From Chloroflexota bacterium (GTDB taxonomy: Bacteria; Chloroflexota; Anaerolineae; Aggregatilineales; UBA2796): a DNA stretch of 64,000 nt. The notes below the pieces were generated by a model. That model saw nothing but the letters and a program-made list of their open reading frames with translations, did no database searches and was not told where the DNA came from. Positions 16,139 to 25,041 of the stretch are shown here, piece by piece. The stretch's first letter is position 1, and each line of letters starts with the position of its first letter. The stretch is taken from positions 1-64,000 of the forward strand of contig JAJPHV010000102.1 in assembly GCA_021325095.1 (NCBI GenBank), given 5' to 3'. A program made the translations under genes and the position numbers.

Positions 16139-16453
16139 TCAACTTCCGCCTGCGCTTGCCGGGCCGGATGGCTTCTGGCCCTGTTCACCACGTAACTCCG
16201 CAAGTTTGGCGAGAATGGCCGCACGGATTTCGCCCGGCTGGGCGTGCCGGCCTGTGGCCTTTTTCGAGTACACCAGTTCGCCGTTGACCGTGACCTCGAA
16301 GACCCCGCCCTTGCTCGGAATCAACCGCCACGATCCGATGTAGATTTCGATATCCCGTTCACTGAGAATTTCGTCTGTCAAACTGACAGCGCGCGGCGTA
16401 TAGTTTCAGACCGCACAGTATTCGAGTGTGATGTCTAACAACTGATATTGCAT
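16139..16453 (-). CDS. SelW/Rdx-family selenoprotein (CxxU), TGA read as selenocysteine
   Basis: Read through one in-frame TGA (16408-16406), the gene encodes 104 residues. Residues 1-15 end in LEYCAV, the TGA is residue 16, and NYTPRAVSL follows. This is the redox motif region of SelT/SelW/SelH (Rdx) thioredoxin-fold proteins, where Cys homologues have YCxxCNYxPRA. The rest is typical: LIPSKGGVFEVTVNGELVYS then KKATGRHAQPGE. ATG 16453 has an AAGGAA ribosome-binding site 7 nt upstream. Without readthrough only an 80-residue protein from TTG 16381, lacking the active site, would be made. A hairpin with a GUU loop follows the TGA at SECIS spacing, and selC is present at 43.9 kb. It lies in a transcript downstream of the HAD phosphatase. 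A nonsense mutation is the alternative, but is less likely. Confidence 0.85.
16375..16389 (-). promoter_or_regulatory. Candidate bacterial SECIS hairpin in the SelW-like gene
   Basis: On the minus strand CTGTCA pairs with TGACAG around a GTT loop (6-bp stem, 3-nt loop). The loop's first base is G followed by U, and it begins 23 nt after the TGA (22 nt between). Bacterial SECIS elements have a short apical stem-loop with G/U in the loop at about 16-37 nt from the UGA. Confidence 0.65.
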
Positions 16454-16502
16454 GAACTTATTCCTTCCAGGCGTCGTGTGCACCAAACTTTACCGAGGCT
16501 GC

Positions 16503-17237
16503 TCAAATTCGCAAGTTTTGATGGGCATCGTCCAGGATAAGGGCAAGCACGGCGCGCGTGTCCGCCAGATCGTCCAGAACTGTGACCGGGGGATGCTGTT
16601 CCAGTTCCGCCCGCGACTGCATACCCGTTGCCACTGCAATCGCCTTCGCGCCGATGCTATGCGCACAGTCGATGTCGTCGGGCGTGTCACCGATGATGAT
16701 CACGTCCGCTGGTGTGAAGCGCAGCCCGCAATACTGCTCGGCACGATCAATCGCCAGGGGGACAAGCTGCCGCCGCATGGGGGCCTCCGAACCGTAGACG
16801 GCCACTGCAAAATCGCCTGGATCAAACCCTGCTGCCCGCAGCTTGATCGCGGCCATCTGCGGCATATTGCCGGTCAGAATGCCGATCACCACATCGGGGC
16901 GCGCTTGCAGCGCCCTCACCAGTTCGTGCGCGCCGGGCAGGGCGTGGATGCGGTAATCCTTCATGATCTCGCTCATGTGCCGCGCCAGCGCCAGGTCGTA
17001 ATCGACCAGCGCCGCTTCAACCTCGGCTTCGGTGAAGCCTTCAGGCGTCAGCAGGTGCAGCAGCGTGAACCAATCCGTTTTCCCACTGAAGCGGTACTCG
17101 GCCAGCCGCCCGACCGTGCCAAAGACCTCACGCATGGCCCGTTCGGTGGCCGCTTTGCCGCTGCCCGATGCACGAAGCAGTGTACCGTCGATGTCGAACA
17201 GGACGAATTTTCGAGGGGACATGGGCATCCTGATCAC
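16503..17237 (-). CDS. HAD-superfamily hydrolase, phosphoglycolate phosphatase-like
   Basis: A 244-residue HAD phosphatase of the Gph/PGMB type. Motif I is FVLFDIDGTLLRAS (nucleophile Asp near residue 15), motif II IGILTGN, and motif IV VIIIGDTPDDIDCAHSIGA. The helical cap lies between about 25 and 90. GTG 17237 overlaps the stop of the upstream membrane glycosyltransferase (GTGA); ATG 17228 and ATG 17222 are alternatives. All catalytic residues are present. The substrate is likely a small phosphorylated sugar or 2-phosphoglycolate but cannot be fixed from sequence. The SelW-like gene follows 49 nt later. Confidence 0.88.
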   Translation of the reverse strand: MIRMPMSPRKFVLFDIDGTLLRASGSGKAATERAMREVFGTVGRLAEYRFSGKTDWFTLLHLLTPEGFTEAEVEAALVDYDLALARHMSEIMKDYRIHALPGAHELVRALQARPDVVIGILTGNMPQMAAIKLRAAGFDPGDFAVAVYGSEAPMRRQLVPLAIDRAEQYCGLRFTPADVIIIGDTPDDIDCAHSIGAKAIAVATGMQSRAELEQHPPVTVLDDLADTRAVLALILDDAHQNLRI

Positions 17238-19093
17238 TTCCCACCGGAAATCGTAAATACCTTCAAGACAAAGTACTCGGCTGGTCGTTCGCCGTTAACG
17301 GGCAGGGGTTTTCCATCCCCATACCAGTAGACCTTGAGGCCGATCTGGTACTGCCCCGGCGGTAGATCAGATGGAAGCACCAGCCGGTGGCTGTCGAAGC
17401 GCGCGTCGCCGGGCTGCCACTGGTCTGTCGGCGAGCGGCCTTCAAAGGGCGGTGCGTCGTGCTGTGTTACGAGCTGGCCGCTGCTGTTCAGCACGAATAC
17501 CGATACGCTGTAACCAAGCGCTGGATGCTGGAGCGCTTGCCAGAGCAGATTGGTGCGCACTACGTCGCCCGGCTGTGGGTTTTCTGGCTCGATCTGGTAG
17601 CGCTTCAACTCAAACAGATCGCCAAACCTCACGATACTGTTGCCGGGAACGCGGTCATAGCGGTACACAAAAATCTGGTTGGTTCCCAGGTGCGTTTCCA
17701 TCTGTGTGCCAGTGCGTGTGAAGCCCTGCTGCGCCAGCCAGCCGATCAGCGTCGCCTGCGGGTCGCCCCAGTAGGCCAGCCACAGCGAGTCTTTGTCGCT
17801 CAGGGTTTGCAGCAAGTAGGCGTAGAAGGCTTCGCGGTACTGCTCGCGCCATTCGGGCATCGAAAGCAGCGGCAGTGAGGCCGGATCGGCGTGCAGGTCG
17901 CGCCCGATGTGGTAGCGCAGCGCCAGGTCATCGACCCACACGTCCATCAGCACCGGCTCGCGCCGATCCCAGTAATTGACAATATCCAGCGCCACCTGGC
18001 GCCAGGGCGGTTTGATGAAATAGGCGTCCGTCGTGGTCAGGCCGACCACAACCAGCACGGCCAGCAGAAACGTCCGGGCGGGCCGATCCAGGTTCATCAA
18101 CCCGTGCCCGATCAGGACGGCGATGGCGGGGGTGATCAGCAGGAAGTTGCGCGGCGTCAGGATGCCGTAGCGGGTGTTGATGGCGACGATGCTCACGATG
18201 GGCACGGCGAACCACAGCGCCAGGTATAGCGTCGGGCGGGCAGGCCGCCAGTTGAGGCGCATCCTGCCATCCCGGTAACAGACGTAGACCAGGCCGAGCA
18301 GCAGCAGGCCGAAGGTCAGGCCAAAGTGCGCGCCCAGCAGATCGCCCCGAACAAGCGCAAACGTCTCCGGCGTATTGGGCATGGTCGATTGGTACAGCCT
18401 GGGGCGGGTATAGCGCACCAGGCTTTGCTCGATGAAAACAAACCCCCAGGGTAGCCACGACAGGCCAACCGCCAGCCAGCGAAACAGCATGTCCCCCAGG
18501 CGGCGCAACGGACGGGCGAAGATCGCCATGTGGATCAGTTGGACGAGCAGGATGAAGACGCCCAGGTAGTGCGTATACATCAGCGCCGAGGACGAGAGCA
18601 GCCAGCCGACGCCGTTTCTGCGGGAGGCGAGGCGGAAATAGCGGAAGTAGAAGAGTGTGGAGAGGGCGGCCAGGGTCGCCATCTGCGTATAATGACGGGC
18701 TTCCTGGGCCAGCATCGTGTCGTTATCGGCCAGGGCCAGCATGAGTGCCGCCGCCGCACCTGCGCCGGGTGAGAATAGCTCTGTGCCGATCCGGTAGGCC
18801 AGGGCCACGCCGACCAGCGACCAGAAGGTGGACAGCAGCCGCGTCGTCACTTCGCTGTTGCCTGTCAGGTCGATCCAGTAGTGCAGCAGCGCAAAATACA
18901 GCGGCGGATGCTGGTCGTTTGCCATTGCCTGCACCACGTCGGGCAGAGTCGGCCCTTTCGACAGCAGCATCGACCAGCCTTCGTCGGCCCAGAAGCTCTC
19001 TTTGTTAATGTTCCACAGCCGCAGCAGCGCGGCAAGCAGCAAGATCAGCGCAAGGGTGACAGCCCATGCACCCCGGTTCTTCAAACGCATCAT
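17234..19093 (-). CDS. GT39/ArnT-like membrane glycosyltransferase with C-terminal beta domain
   Basis: A 619-residue polytopic protein. The first periplasmic loop carries NKESFWADEGWSM with the acidic pair expected of GT-C polyprenyl-phosphate-sugar transferases. NDQHPPLYFALLHYWI and LAQEARHYTQMATLA are the other GT39 hallmarks. About eleven membrane segments reach residue 370. A long soluble tail (about 370-619) ends in a beta-sandwich-like domain (VRTNLLWQAL, DLPPGQYQIGLKVYWYGDGK) found on related Chloroflexota enzymes. It probably transfers a sugar from a lipid carrier to protein or glycolipid outside the membrane. Translation is coupled to the HAD gene that follows. Confidence 0.85.
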   Translation of the reverse strand: MMRLKNRGAWAVTLALILLLAALLRLWNINKESFWADEGWSMLLSKGPTLPDVVQAMANDQHPPLYFALLHYWIDLTGNSEVTTRLLSTFWSLVGVALAYRIGTELFSPGAGAAAALMLALADNDTMLAQEARHYTQMATLAALSTLFYFRYFRLASRRNGVGWLLSSSALMYTHYLGVFILLVQLIHMAIFARPLRRLGDMLFRWLAVGLSWLPWGFVFIEQSLVRYTRPRLYQSTMPNTPETFALVRGDLLGAHFGLTFGLLLLGLVYVCYRDGRMRLNWRPARPTLYLALWFAVPIVSIVAINTRYGILTPRNFLLITPAIAVLIGHGLMNLDRPARTFLLAVLVVVGLTTTDAYFIKPPWRQVALDIVNYWDRREPVLMDVWVDDLALRYHIGRDLHADPASLPLLSMPEWREQYREAFYAYLLQTLSDKDSLWLAYWGDPQATLIGWLAQQGFTRTGTQMETHLGTNQIFVYRYDRVPGNSIVRFGDLFELKRYQIEPENPQPGDVVRTNLLWQALQHPALGYSVSVFVLNSSGQLVTQHDAPPFEGRSPTDQWQPGDARFDSHRLVLPSDLPPGQYQIGLKVYWYGDGKPLPVNGERPAEYFVLKVFTISGGK

Positions 19094-19140
19094 TCCTCTT
19101 GAGTCAGGTGGAAATCGTAGGCGGGAAGCCCGTAACCGGT

Positions 19141-19599
19141 TTAGTCGGCTTTCTGGCGGGCTTCGAGGGTGTTCATCAGTTGCTCGGCCAGGGAACGCGC
19201 CAATACCTGGTACATCATGTAGGCCATATCGGGAGCATTCTTGTGCAGCAAATCCAACACCGTGCGCGTGATTTTCAAAACGCGGATGTCCGTCCCCGCG
19301 ACGACAGTGGCCCGGCGCGGGTGATCGACCAGCAGGCCGACTTCGCCAAAGGACTGACCCTCGGTGACGATGGCAACTGTGCGCTCCTCGCCGCCTGGCA
19401 TCTTGCGGGTGATGATGGCTGCCCCTTTCAGGACGAGATACATCCCATCCGCCGGGTCGCCTTCCTTGAAGACTGTCGTCCCGGATCGATAAATCTGCTC
19501 TTCGGCGATCTCCTGCAAGGTTTCAAAAGAAGCGTCCTCAAATTTCCAGGTTACTTCCCAGACATCTTCCTTGTGTTCACCTTGAGTGATGCCGACCAT
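19141..19599 (-). CDS. Single-domain cyclic-nucleotide-binding protein
   Basis: A 152-residue protein made of one cNMP-binding beta-barrel (about 25-130) and a C-terminal helix. The phosphate-binding cassette reads FGEVGLLVDHPRRATVVAG, with the Glu and the Arg in canonical positions. No helix-turn-helix follows, so it is not a full Crp/Fnr regulator. GAGGAGG stands just before ATG 19599. It could be a regulatory subunit or protein-interaction module responding to cAMP or cGMP; a nucleotide cyclase gene is at 61.2 kb in this window. It is 47 nt upstream of the GT39-like gene and probably co-transcribed. Confidence 0.88.
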   Translation of the reverse strand: MVGITQGEHKEDVWEVTWKFEDASFETLQEIAEEQIYRSGTTVFKEGDPADGMYLVLKGAAIITRKMPGGEERTVAIVTEGQSFGEVGLLVDHPRRATVVAGTDIRVLKITRTVLDLLHKNAPDMAYMMYQVLARSLAEQLMNTLEARQKAD

Positions 19600-19758
19600 T
19601 TCACATCCTCCTCGCCCTCATTGATTCAGCCTACACCGAATCGGGCGGCAATGCAACTGGCCGATTAGCAGTTCCATCCAGCCCGGTCTGGAAAAACATA
19701 TTCGGGTTTGCTTTCGCCAGAAGTTAAAGGAACCGCTATTGGTAGAGGTGCGAACTGG

Positions 19759-19795
19759 TTCCCCTCTCCAGTTGGAGAGGGGGCAGGGGTGAGGT
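19759..19795. repeat. Short palindromic repeat copy D
   Basis: CCCCTCTCC-AGTT-GGAGAGGGG followed by GCAGGGGTGAGG. This is the right half of the dispersed repeat. It lies just downstream of the citrate synthase stop and may serve as its terminator. Confidence 0.75.
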
Positions 19796-19808
19796 CAGCC
19801 AGTACCTT

Positions 19809-20978
19809 CTAGTTCCCGCGCTGTTCGATGGGGATCCACTTCAAGCCCATCGGGCCGACGTACTCTACGTCGGGCCGGATCAGGCGGTTGTCTGCCCATT
19901 GTTCGAAGATGTGCGCGCACCAGCCGGGCACGCGCGCAATGGCGAAGAGGGGCGTGAACTGATCCATCGGAATGCCAATCGTGTAGAGGGCAATGGCGCT
20001 GTAATAATCGACGTTAGCATACAGGTTCTTTTTGATGAAGTCCTCGTCGGCGCGGGCCGTCTTTTCGAGCTTGGCGGCCAGTTCGTACCACTTCATGTTA
20101 TTGGTCGCCTCGGCCATCGCTTTGGATTTGCTGTTCAGCACTGCCGCGCGGGGGTCAAGCGCCTTGTAGACGCGGTGGCCCATGCCCATGACGCGCTTCT
20201 TGCCCGTCTTGACATTGTCCTTGAACCACTGCTCAACGTTGTCGGCGCTGCCGATCTCGAAGAACATGCGCATGGCTTCCTCGTTGGCCCCGCCGTGCGC
20301 CGCGCCCTTCAGCGTGCCGATGGCCGTCGTGATGGCGCTGTACATATCGGAGAGGGTGCTGGTCGTGACGCGCGCGCTGAACGTGCTGGCGTTCATGCCG
20401 TGCTCGGACAGCAGCACCAGATAAGCGTCCATGACTGCGACTTCCTGTTTCTGCGGCTCCGTGCCCTTGAGCATGTACAGGAAGTTGGCGGCCAGGCTCA
20501 GGTCGGCGCGAGGTTGGAGTGGCTCTTTGTCGGTCCGAATGCGCTCCCAGGCGGCCACAATGGTCGGGGTCTTGGCCGTCAGCAACGTGGCCTTACGACG
20601 GTTCTGCTCAGGCGAATTGTTGTCGGCGTCCGCGTCCCACAACGCCAGGGCCGAGACGGTGGTACGCAGCACAGCCATCGGCGTGGCTTTCTTGGGGAAC
20701 TGCCGCATCAGGGCCAGAATTTCCGGCGAAAGTGACATTTCGGCAAACAGGTTCTTCCGCAATTCTTCAAGCTGTGATTGAGTGGGCAGCTTGCCGTGCC
20801 ACAACAGATAAATCACTTCTTCGAAGGTGGCGTGTTCGGCAAGGTCTTCGATGTTATACCCAGCATAGATGAGTTTGCCTTCTGTACCGTTTACCAGGCT
20901 GAGTTTTGTCTGGCCGACAACGACATTCTGAAGGCCCTTTCCAGCGGCAGGCGCTGGCGCAGCAGTTTTCTCGGTCAT
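19809..20978 (-). CDS. gltA: Citrate synthase
   Basis: A 389-residue type I/II-like citrate synthase of the Gram-positive CitZ size class. It condenses oxaloacetate and acetyl-CoA in the TCA cycle. Catalytic regions visible are GAAHGGANEEAMRMF (His), VMGMGHRVYKALDPRA (His) and NVDYYSAIALYTIGIP (Asp in the usual region). ATG 20978 is chosen because AAGGAG lies 8 nt upstream; the frame extends to 21053 but that extension has no ribosome-binding site. The first 20 residues (TEKTAAPAPAAGKGL) are an unusual Ala/Pro-rich lead. The gene is divergent from the succinate dehydrogenase operon, so a TCA-cycle regulatory region lies between them. Confidence 0.96.
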   Translation of the reverse strand: MTEKTAAPAPAAGKGLQNVVVGQTKLSLVNGTEGKLIYAGYNIEDLAEHATFEEVIYLLWHGKLPTQSQLEELRKNLFAEMSLSPEILALMRQFPKKATPMAVLRTTVSALALWDADADNNSPEQNRRKATLLTAKTPTIVAAWERIRTDKEPLQPRADLSLAANFLYMLKGTEPQKQEVAVMDAYLVLLSEHGMNASTFSARVTTSTLSDMYSAITTAIGTLKGAAHGGANEEAMRMFFEIGSADNVEQWFKDNVKTGKKRVMGMGHRVYKALDPRAAVLNSKSKAMAEATNNMKWYELAAKLEKTARADEDFIKKNLYANVDYYSAIALYTIGIPMDQFTPLFAIARVPGWCAHIFEQWADNRLIRPDVEYVGPMGLKWIPIEQRGN

Positions 20979-21188
20979 AACAGGTTCTCCTTTAGGCTTG
21001 GGGATGAATGCCAACCGCTGACAGGGTGGTGTACCATGTCCAGGTCCGTGCACGTATGCTTAATGAGGTTTTGAAGGCGAAGTATAGCGCGCACCACAGA
21101 GCGCTGCAACGCACTTTCCCGGAGAGTGAGCAATGTCATATGCAGCGCATTATCAGACAACTGGATGTGCGTCCCTGGATTGCTGCGC

Positions 21189-21194
21189 TATAAT
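21189..21194 (+). promoter_or_regulatory. -10 box of the sdh operon promoter
   Basis: A perfect TATAAT lies 55 nt before the sdhC start. The -35 region is poor (no TTGACA-like hexamer at 16-18 nt), so activation by a regulator is possible. The 270-bp divergent gap with gltA holds no gene. Confidence 0.4.
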
Positions 21195-21248
21195 GGCGAC
21201 CAGAAAAAGTTTCCCCACCGTATCCCACTTCTTGAGGAGTCAAGCCTC

Positions 21249-22259
21249 ATGGCAACGTTAGTCCTTACGATTACCGAGACGCTGCGTTATCGCGGCAAAA
21301 TTGGTCAGTGGAGCTGGGCACTGCATCGTATCGCGGGGTTGGGTACGCTGCTCTTCTTGTTCCTGCACGTCATCGATACCTCGTGGGCGGTCTTTTACCC
21401 GGAACTCTATAAAGAAGCCATCCGCCAGTATCAGAGTCCTCTGTTTACTGTCGGCGAGTTCGCGCTGGTGGCGTGCGTGGTCTACCATGCATTGAACGGC
21501 TTCCGCATCGTCATCTTCGATTGGCGGCCAAAGTGGTGGTCGAAACAGGCCGACGCAGCCCGCCTGGTGATGCTGGGTACGATTATCATTCTCGTTCCCA
21601 CGTTTGTCCTCATGTTTACCCACGTCCTCGATCATTACCGCATTTCTGGCTTCAATCTGTACCTGCAAGAGATCATCAGCACGCAGTCGAAGTTCGCGGC
21701 GGGCGTGGTCGCCGTCCTAGTGATCGGGATCGCGGTCTCGGCAGTCTATTCGCTACTGCCGGGCGTCAACCAGCCAAAGCACGGCCACACCAGCCAGATC
21801 GATAAATTCATCTGGACATTTATGCGCGTGTCGGGCATCCTGATCATCCCGCTCGTGTTGGGCCACCTTGCCATGATGCACGTCATCCAGGGTGTGTTCG
21901 ACATCACGACGGCGGGCGTTACCCCGGTGGGCGCCACCGCCGTAGCCGGTAGCGCCGCCAACATGAGCGGGACTGCGCCGGAGTTTGTCGCGCTGCGCTG
22001 GAACACCATGTTCGCGGGCGTGTTCATCTGGCGTATCTACGACGTTGGCCTGCTCATCCTGGCGGTCATTCACGGTTTCAGTGGCCTGCGCTACGTGGTC
22101 AACGACTACGCGCACAACATCGTCATCAATCGCGGCATGAACATCGCTATCCTTGCGACAGCCATCGGCCTGATCGTGATCGGCGGGCTGGCGATCCTCA
22201 ACACCATACCCACTGACACCGTTCGGATGCTTGAGCAGACCACCCAGGCGATCCGGTAA
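21249..22259 (+). CDS. sdhC: Succinate dehydrogenase cytochrome b subunit, SdhC-SdhD fusion
   Basis: A 336-residue membrane anchor, about the length of SdhC plus SdhD. The N-terminal half (about 1-130) is SdhC-like with [20 protein letters not shown] and [11 protein letters not shown]. The C-terminal half (about 185-336) is SdhD-like with [17 protein letters not shown] and [19 protein letters not shown]. Each half thus carries an H-x3-G-x-R motif of the kind that binds heme b. A linker helix at about 135-165 joins them. GAGGAG is 10 nt before ATG 21249. It anchors the SdhA/SdhB dimer and passes electrons to quinone. Followed 16 nt later by sdhA. Confidence 0.9.
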   Translation: MATLVLTITETLRYRGKIGQWSWALHRIAGLGTLLFLFLHVIDTSWAVFYPELYKEAIRQYQSPLFTVGEFALVACVVYHALNGFRIVIFDWRPKWWSKQADAARLVMLGTIIILVPTFVLMFTHVLDHYRISGFNLYLQEIISTQSKFAAGVVAVLVIGIAVSAVYSLLPGVNQPKHGHTSQIDKFIWTFMRVSGILIIPLVLGHLAMMHVIQGVFDITTAGVTPVGATAVAGSAANMSGTAPEFVALRWNTMFAGVFIWRIYDVGLLILAVIHGFSGLRYVVNDYAHNIVINRGMNIAILATAIGLIVIGGLAILNTIPTDTVRMLEQTTQAIR

Positions 22260-22275
22260 GCAGGAGTCAATTGAC

Positions 22276-24051
22276 ATGGAAATGCACAAGTTTGACGTGC
22301 TGATCGTGGGCGCAGGCGGCGCAGGCTTGATGGCCGCGCTGCACGCCTCGAAAGGCACGAATACCGCTGTTCTGAGCAAGCTGTACCCGACGCGCTCCCA
22401 CACGGGCACAGCCCTGGGCGGAATCGGGGCAGCGCTTGGCAATCTCGAAGAAGACAAATGGGAGTGGCACGCCTTCGATACCATCAAGGGCGGCGACTAC
22501 CTGACCGACCAGGACGCCGCGGAAATCCTGGCGCGAGAAGCCATCGACGCCGTGATCGAGTTGGAACACTTCGGCCTGCCCTTTGATCGCACCGAGGATG
22601 GCAAAATCTCGCAGCGGCGCTTTGGCGGCCACACCAACAACGAGACAGGCCAACCGGTTCGCCGGGCCTGCCACGCCGCTGACCGCACCGGGCATATGAT
22701 CCTGCAAACGCTCTACCAGCAGTGCATCAAGAACAACGTCAATTTCTTCGACGAATACCACGTCATCGACCTGATCATGAACGATGGCCGGGTGGCGGGC
22801 GTGGTCGCCATCAACATCGATAGGGGCGACCTGCACATCTTCCAGGGCAAGGCCGTTGTGTTCGCTACGGGTGGTTGGGGCAAGTGCTGGGAAGTGACCA
22901 GCAACGCCCACAGCCTGACCGGTGACGGCGCGGCCATCTGCTTCCGGCGCGGCATCCCGTTGGAGGACATGGAATTCTACCAGTTCCACCCGACGGGCCT
23001 GTACCCGACGGGCTTCCTGATCACTGAAGGCGTGCGCGGCGAAGGCGGCGTGCTGATCAACGGGCGCGGCGAACGTTTCATGGAACGCTACGCACCCAAG
23101 ATCAAAGACCTTGCCAGCCGCGACGTCGTCTCTCGCGCCATTTACCTGGAACTGCGCGAGGGGCGGGGCATCAAGGGCAAGCGCTACGTGTACCTGGACG
23201 TGACGCCGGACACCGTTAATCGCTACCTGGCCGAAGCGGGTGAAACGCGCCGCATCGACGTGCATTTCATCGAAACCAAGCTGGCCGAAACCGTCGATCA
23301 ATCGCGCACCTATGCGGGCATTGACCCGACGCGCGAACCCATGCCCATTCAACCAACGGCGCACTATGCGATGGGCGGCATCCCGACCAACAATGACGGC
23401 TGCGGTATCGCCGACGCCCACAACACAATTATCCCCGGCCTGTATGCGGCGGGCGAGTGTGCCTGCGTCAGCGTACACGGCGCGAACCGGCTTGGCACGA
23501 ACTCGCTGGTTGACCTGGTGGTGTTTGGCCGCCGTGCCGGGAAGCACGCCGTTGAGTTCTGCAAACAGGCTGATTTCGTGCCGCTGCCCGCCGACGCCGG
23601 GAAAGAAGCCGAGGCCGAGATCGAGCGCATCCGTAAGGCGAATGGCAAGACCCGGCCCGCGGTGCTGCGTCAGAAAATGCAGCAAACGATGATGGACTAT
23701 GTTGGGGTCTTCCGCACTGAGAAGGACATGCGGCAGGCCATTGAGACGATCCGCGAAATGAAAGAAGCCTACCGGAAAGACCTGACCATCGATGATCGCG
23801 GCTCGCGCTTCAATACCGATCTGCTGGAAGCCTGGGAACTGGGCTGCCAACTTGACATCGCCGAGGTGACGGCGGTGTCGGCGCTGGCCCGCCAGGAAAG
23901 CCGGGGGGGACATTCCCGCGAAGACTTCCCGAAGCGCGATGATGTGAACTGGCTCAAGCACACGCTGGCCTGCAAGGACGGCGACAAGATCACGCTCGAC
24001 TACAAGCCGGTCGTGATCACGAAATACCAACCCAAAGAGCGCGTGTATTGA
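22276..24051 (+). CDS. sdhA: Succinate dehydrogenase flavoprotein subunit
   Basis: A 591-residue FAD subunit oxidising succinate to fumarate. The dinucleotide motif is [18 protein letters not shown]; the FAD-attachment region is [20 protein letters not shown] with the His for covalent flavin. The active-site segment is [20 protein letters not shown] followed by RGEGG. The capping region shows [20 protein letters not shown] and the substrate Arg lies in [23 protein letters not shown] 22276 follows CAGGAG at 10 nt; upstream in-frame starts overlap sdhC. All catalytic features are intact. A dispersed repeat of 101 bp separates it from sdhB. Confidence 0.97.
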   Translation: MEMHKFDVLIVGAGGAGLMAALHASKGTNTAVLSKLYPTRSHTGTALGGIGAALGNLEEDKWEWHAFDTIKGGDYLTDQDAAEILAREAIDAVIELEHFGLPFDRTEDGKISQRRFGGHTNNETGQPVRRACHAADRTGHMILQTLYQQCIKNNVNFFDEYHVIDLIMNDGRVAGVVAINIDRGDLHIFQGKAVVFATGGWGKCWEVTSNAHSLTGDGAAICFRRGIPLEDMEFYQFHPTGLYPTGFLITEGVRGEGGVLINGRGERFMERYAPKIKDLASRDVVSRAIYLELREGRGIKGKRYVYLDVTPDTVNRYLAEAGETRRIDVHFIETKLAETVDQSRTYAGIDPTREPMPIQPTAHYAMGGIPTNNDGCGIADAHNTIIPGLYAAGECACVSVHGANRLGTNSLVDLVVFGRRAGKHAVEFCKQADFVPLPADAGKEAEAEIERIRKANGKTRPAVLRQKMQQTMMDYVGVFRTEKDMRQAIETIREMKEAYRKDLTIDDRGSRFNTDLLEAWELGCQLDIAEVTAVSALARQESRGGHSREDFPKRDDVNWLKHTLACKDGDKITLDYKPVVITKYQPKERVY

Positions 24052-24152
24052 CCTCACCCCCTCTCCGCAAGCAGAGAGGGGGAACTGGTGGGCACTGCGC
24101 TCGACACTGGCTCCTCCCCTCTCCACCTTGTGGAGAGGGGCCGGGGGTGAGG
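24052..24152. repeat. Full-length palindromic repeat, copy E, inside the sdh operon
   Basis: CCTCACCCC at the left and GGGGGTGAGG at the right form inverted ends. Two inner hairpins are CCCCTCTCCGC-AA-GCAGAGAGGGGG and CCCCTCTCC/GGAGAGGGG. It starts one base after the sdhA stop and ends 26 nt before sdhB, so it is transcribed within the operon. Confidence 0.85.
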
Positions 24153-24178
24153 CATATATCTAGAACAGGGGTAAACAC

Positions 24179-24907
24179 GTGGACATCACCATGCGCATCC
24201 GGCGCTTTAACCCGGAAAAAGATAAGAAACCCTACTGGGGCAACTACACACTCAAAGACTGCTCCCCGACGGATCGCGTCCTGGAACTGCTGCACCGCGT
24301 CAAGTGGGAGCAGGACGGTACGCTGACGCTGCGCCGATCCTGCGCGCAGGGTATCTGCGGCTCGGATGCTATGCGCATCAATGGGCGCAACCGGCTGGCG
24401 TGCAAGGTGCTGCTTCAAGAGTTTGGCGATAAACCCGTCATCCAGGTCGAGCCGATCCTGGGCCTGAAGGTCATCAAAGACCTGGTGGTCGATTTTGAGC
24501 CGTTCTGGGAACATTACCGATCCGTGCTGCCCTATTTCATCAACGACAGCAAGCCACCCGTCGATTCGGAGGGCCGCGAACGCGAGCGCCTGCAAACCAT
24601 CGCCGAGCGCGAGCGCTACGACGACACGACGAAGTGCATCCTGTGCGCGTGTTGCACGACAAGCTGCCCCAGTTTCTGGGCCAACAGCGAGTATGTCGGC
24701 CCGGCGGCCATCGTGCAGGCGCATCGCTTTATCTTCGACAGCCGCGACCAGGGCACAAAACAGCGCCTGGAAGTGATGGCTGACCCGGCCGGCGTCTGGC
24801 GCTGCCGCACGATCTACAACTGCACGCCTGCCTGCCCGCGCGGTATCGAAGTGACGCGCGCCATTGGCGAGGTCAAGCTGGCGATCCAGCGCGGCGGGCG
24901 AGATTAA
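24179..24907 (+). CDS. sdhB: Succinate dehydrogenase iron-sulfur subunit
   Basis: A 242-residue three-cluster subunit. The 2Fe-2S domain has SCAQGICGSDAMRINGRNRL with a following AC. The 4Fe-4S motif is CILCACCTTSCP and the 3Fe-4S region CRTIYNCTPACPRGIEV. GTG 24179 is preferred because AGGGG lies 7 nt before it; ATG 24191 is 12 nt further in. It transfers electrons from SdhA flavin to the membrane quinone site. The C-terminus is compact, as in B. subtilis-type enzymes. The palindromic repeat upstream may modulate its expression relative to sdhA. Confidence 0.96.
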   Translation: MDITMRIRRFNPEKDKKPYWGNYTLKDCSPTDRVLELLHRVKWEQDGTLTLRRSCAQGICGSDAMRINGRNRLACKVLLQEFGDKPVIQVEPILGLKVIKDLVVDFEPFWEHYRSVLPYFINDSKPPVDSEGRERERLQTIAERERYDDTTKCILCACCTTSCPSFWANSEYVGPAAIVQAHRFIFDSRDQGTKQRLEVMADPAGVWRCRTIYNCTPACPRGIEVTRAIGEVKLAIQRGGRD

Positions 24908-24954
24908 GCGCCGAAGCCGCTGTTTCAACTGCTCAACCTGGAAATTGCGTTATA

Positions 24955-24996
24955 CTCTCAGCCGTTAGGTGAACAATCTATCGGCTGAGTGTTTTT
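24955..24996 (+). terminator. Rho-independent terminator of the sdh operon
   Basis: CTCAGCCG (24957-24964) pairs with CGGCTGAG (24982-24989), extendable by two pairs after a T-T mismatch, then TGTTTTTATT. The stem is GC-rich and followed by a T-run, a standard intrinsic terminator. Confidence 0.75.
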
Positions 24997-25041
24997 ATTG
25001 TGAGACAGTTTGAGAATTAACAAACGTGAGGGTTGACCGCG

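Noticed and set aside
16452..17330. A 292-codon plus-strand frame across the HAD gene
   Set aside because: The minus-strand HAD gene has all catalytic motifs; the plus frame crosses the gene boundary and has no coding pattern.
22267..24126. A 619-codon open frame on the minus strand opposite sdhA
   Set aside because: It is a GC-driven antisense shadow. sdhA has full motif conservation, and the antisense translation is rich in His/Arg/Ala with no fold signature.
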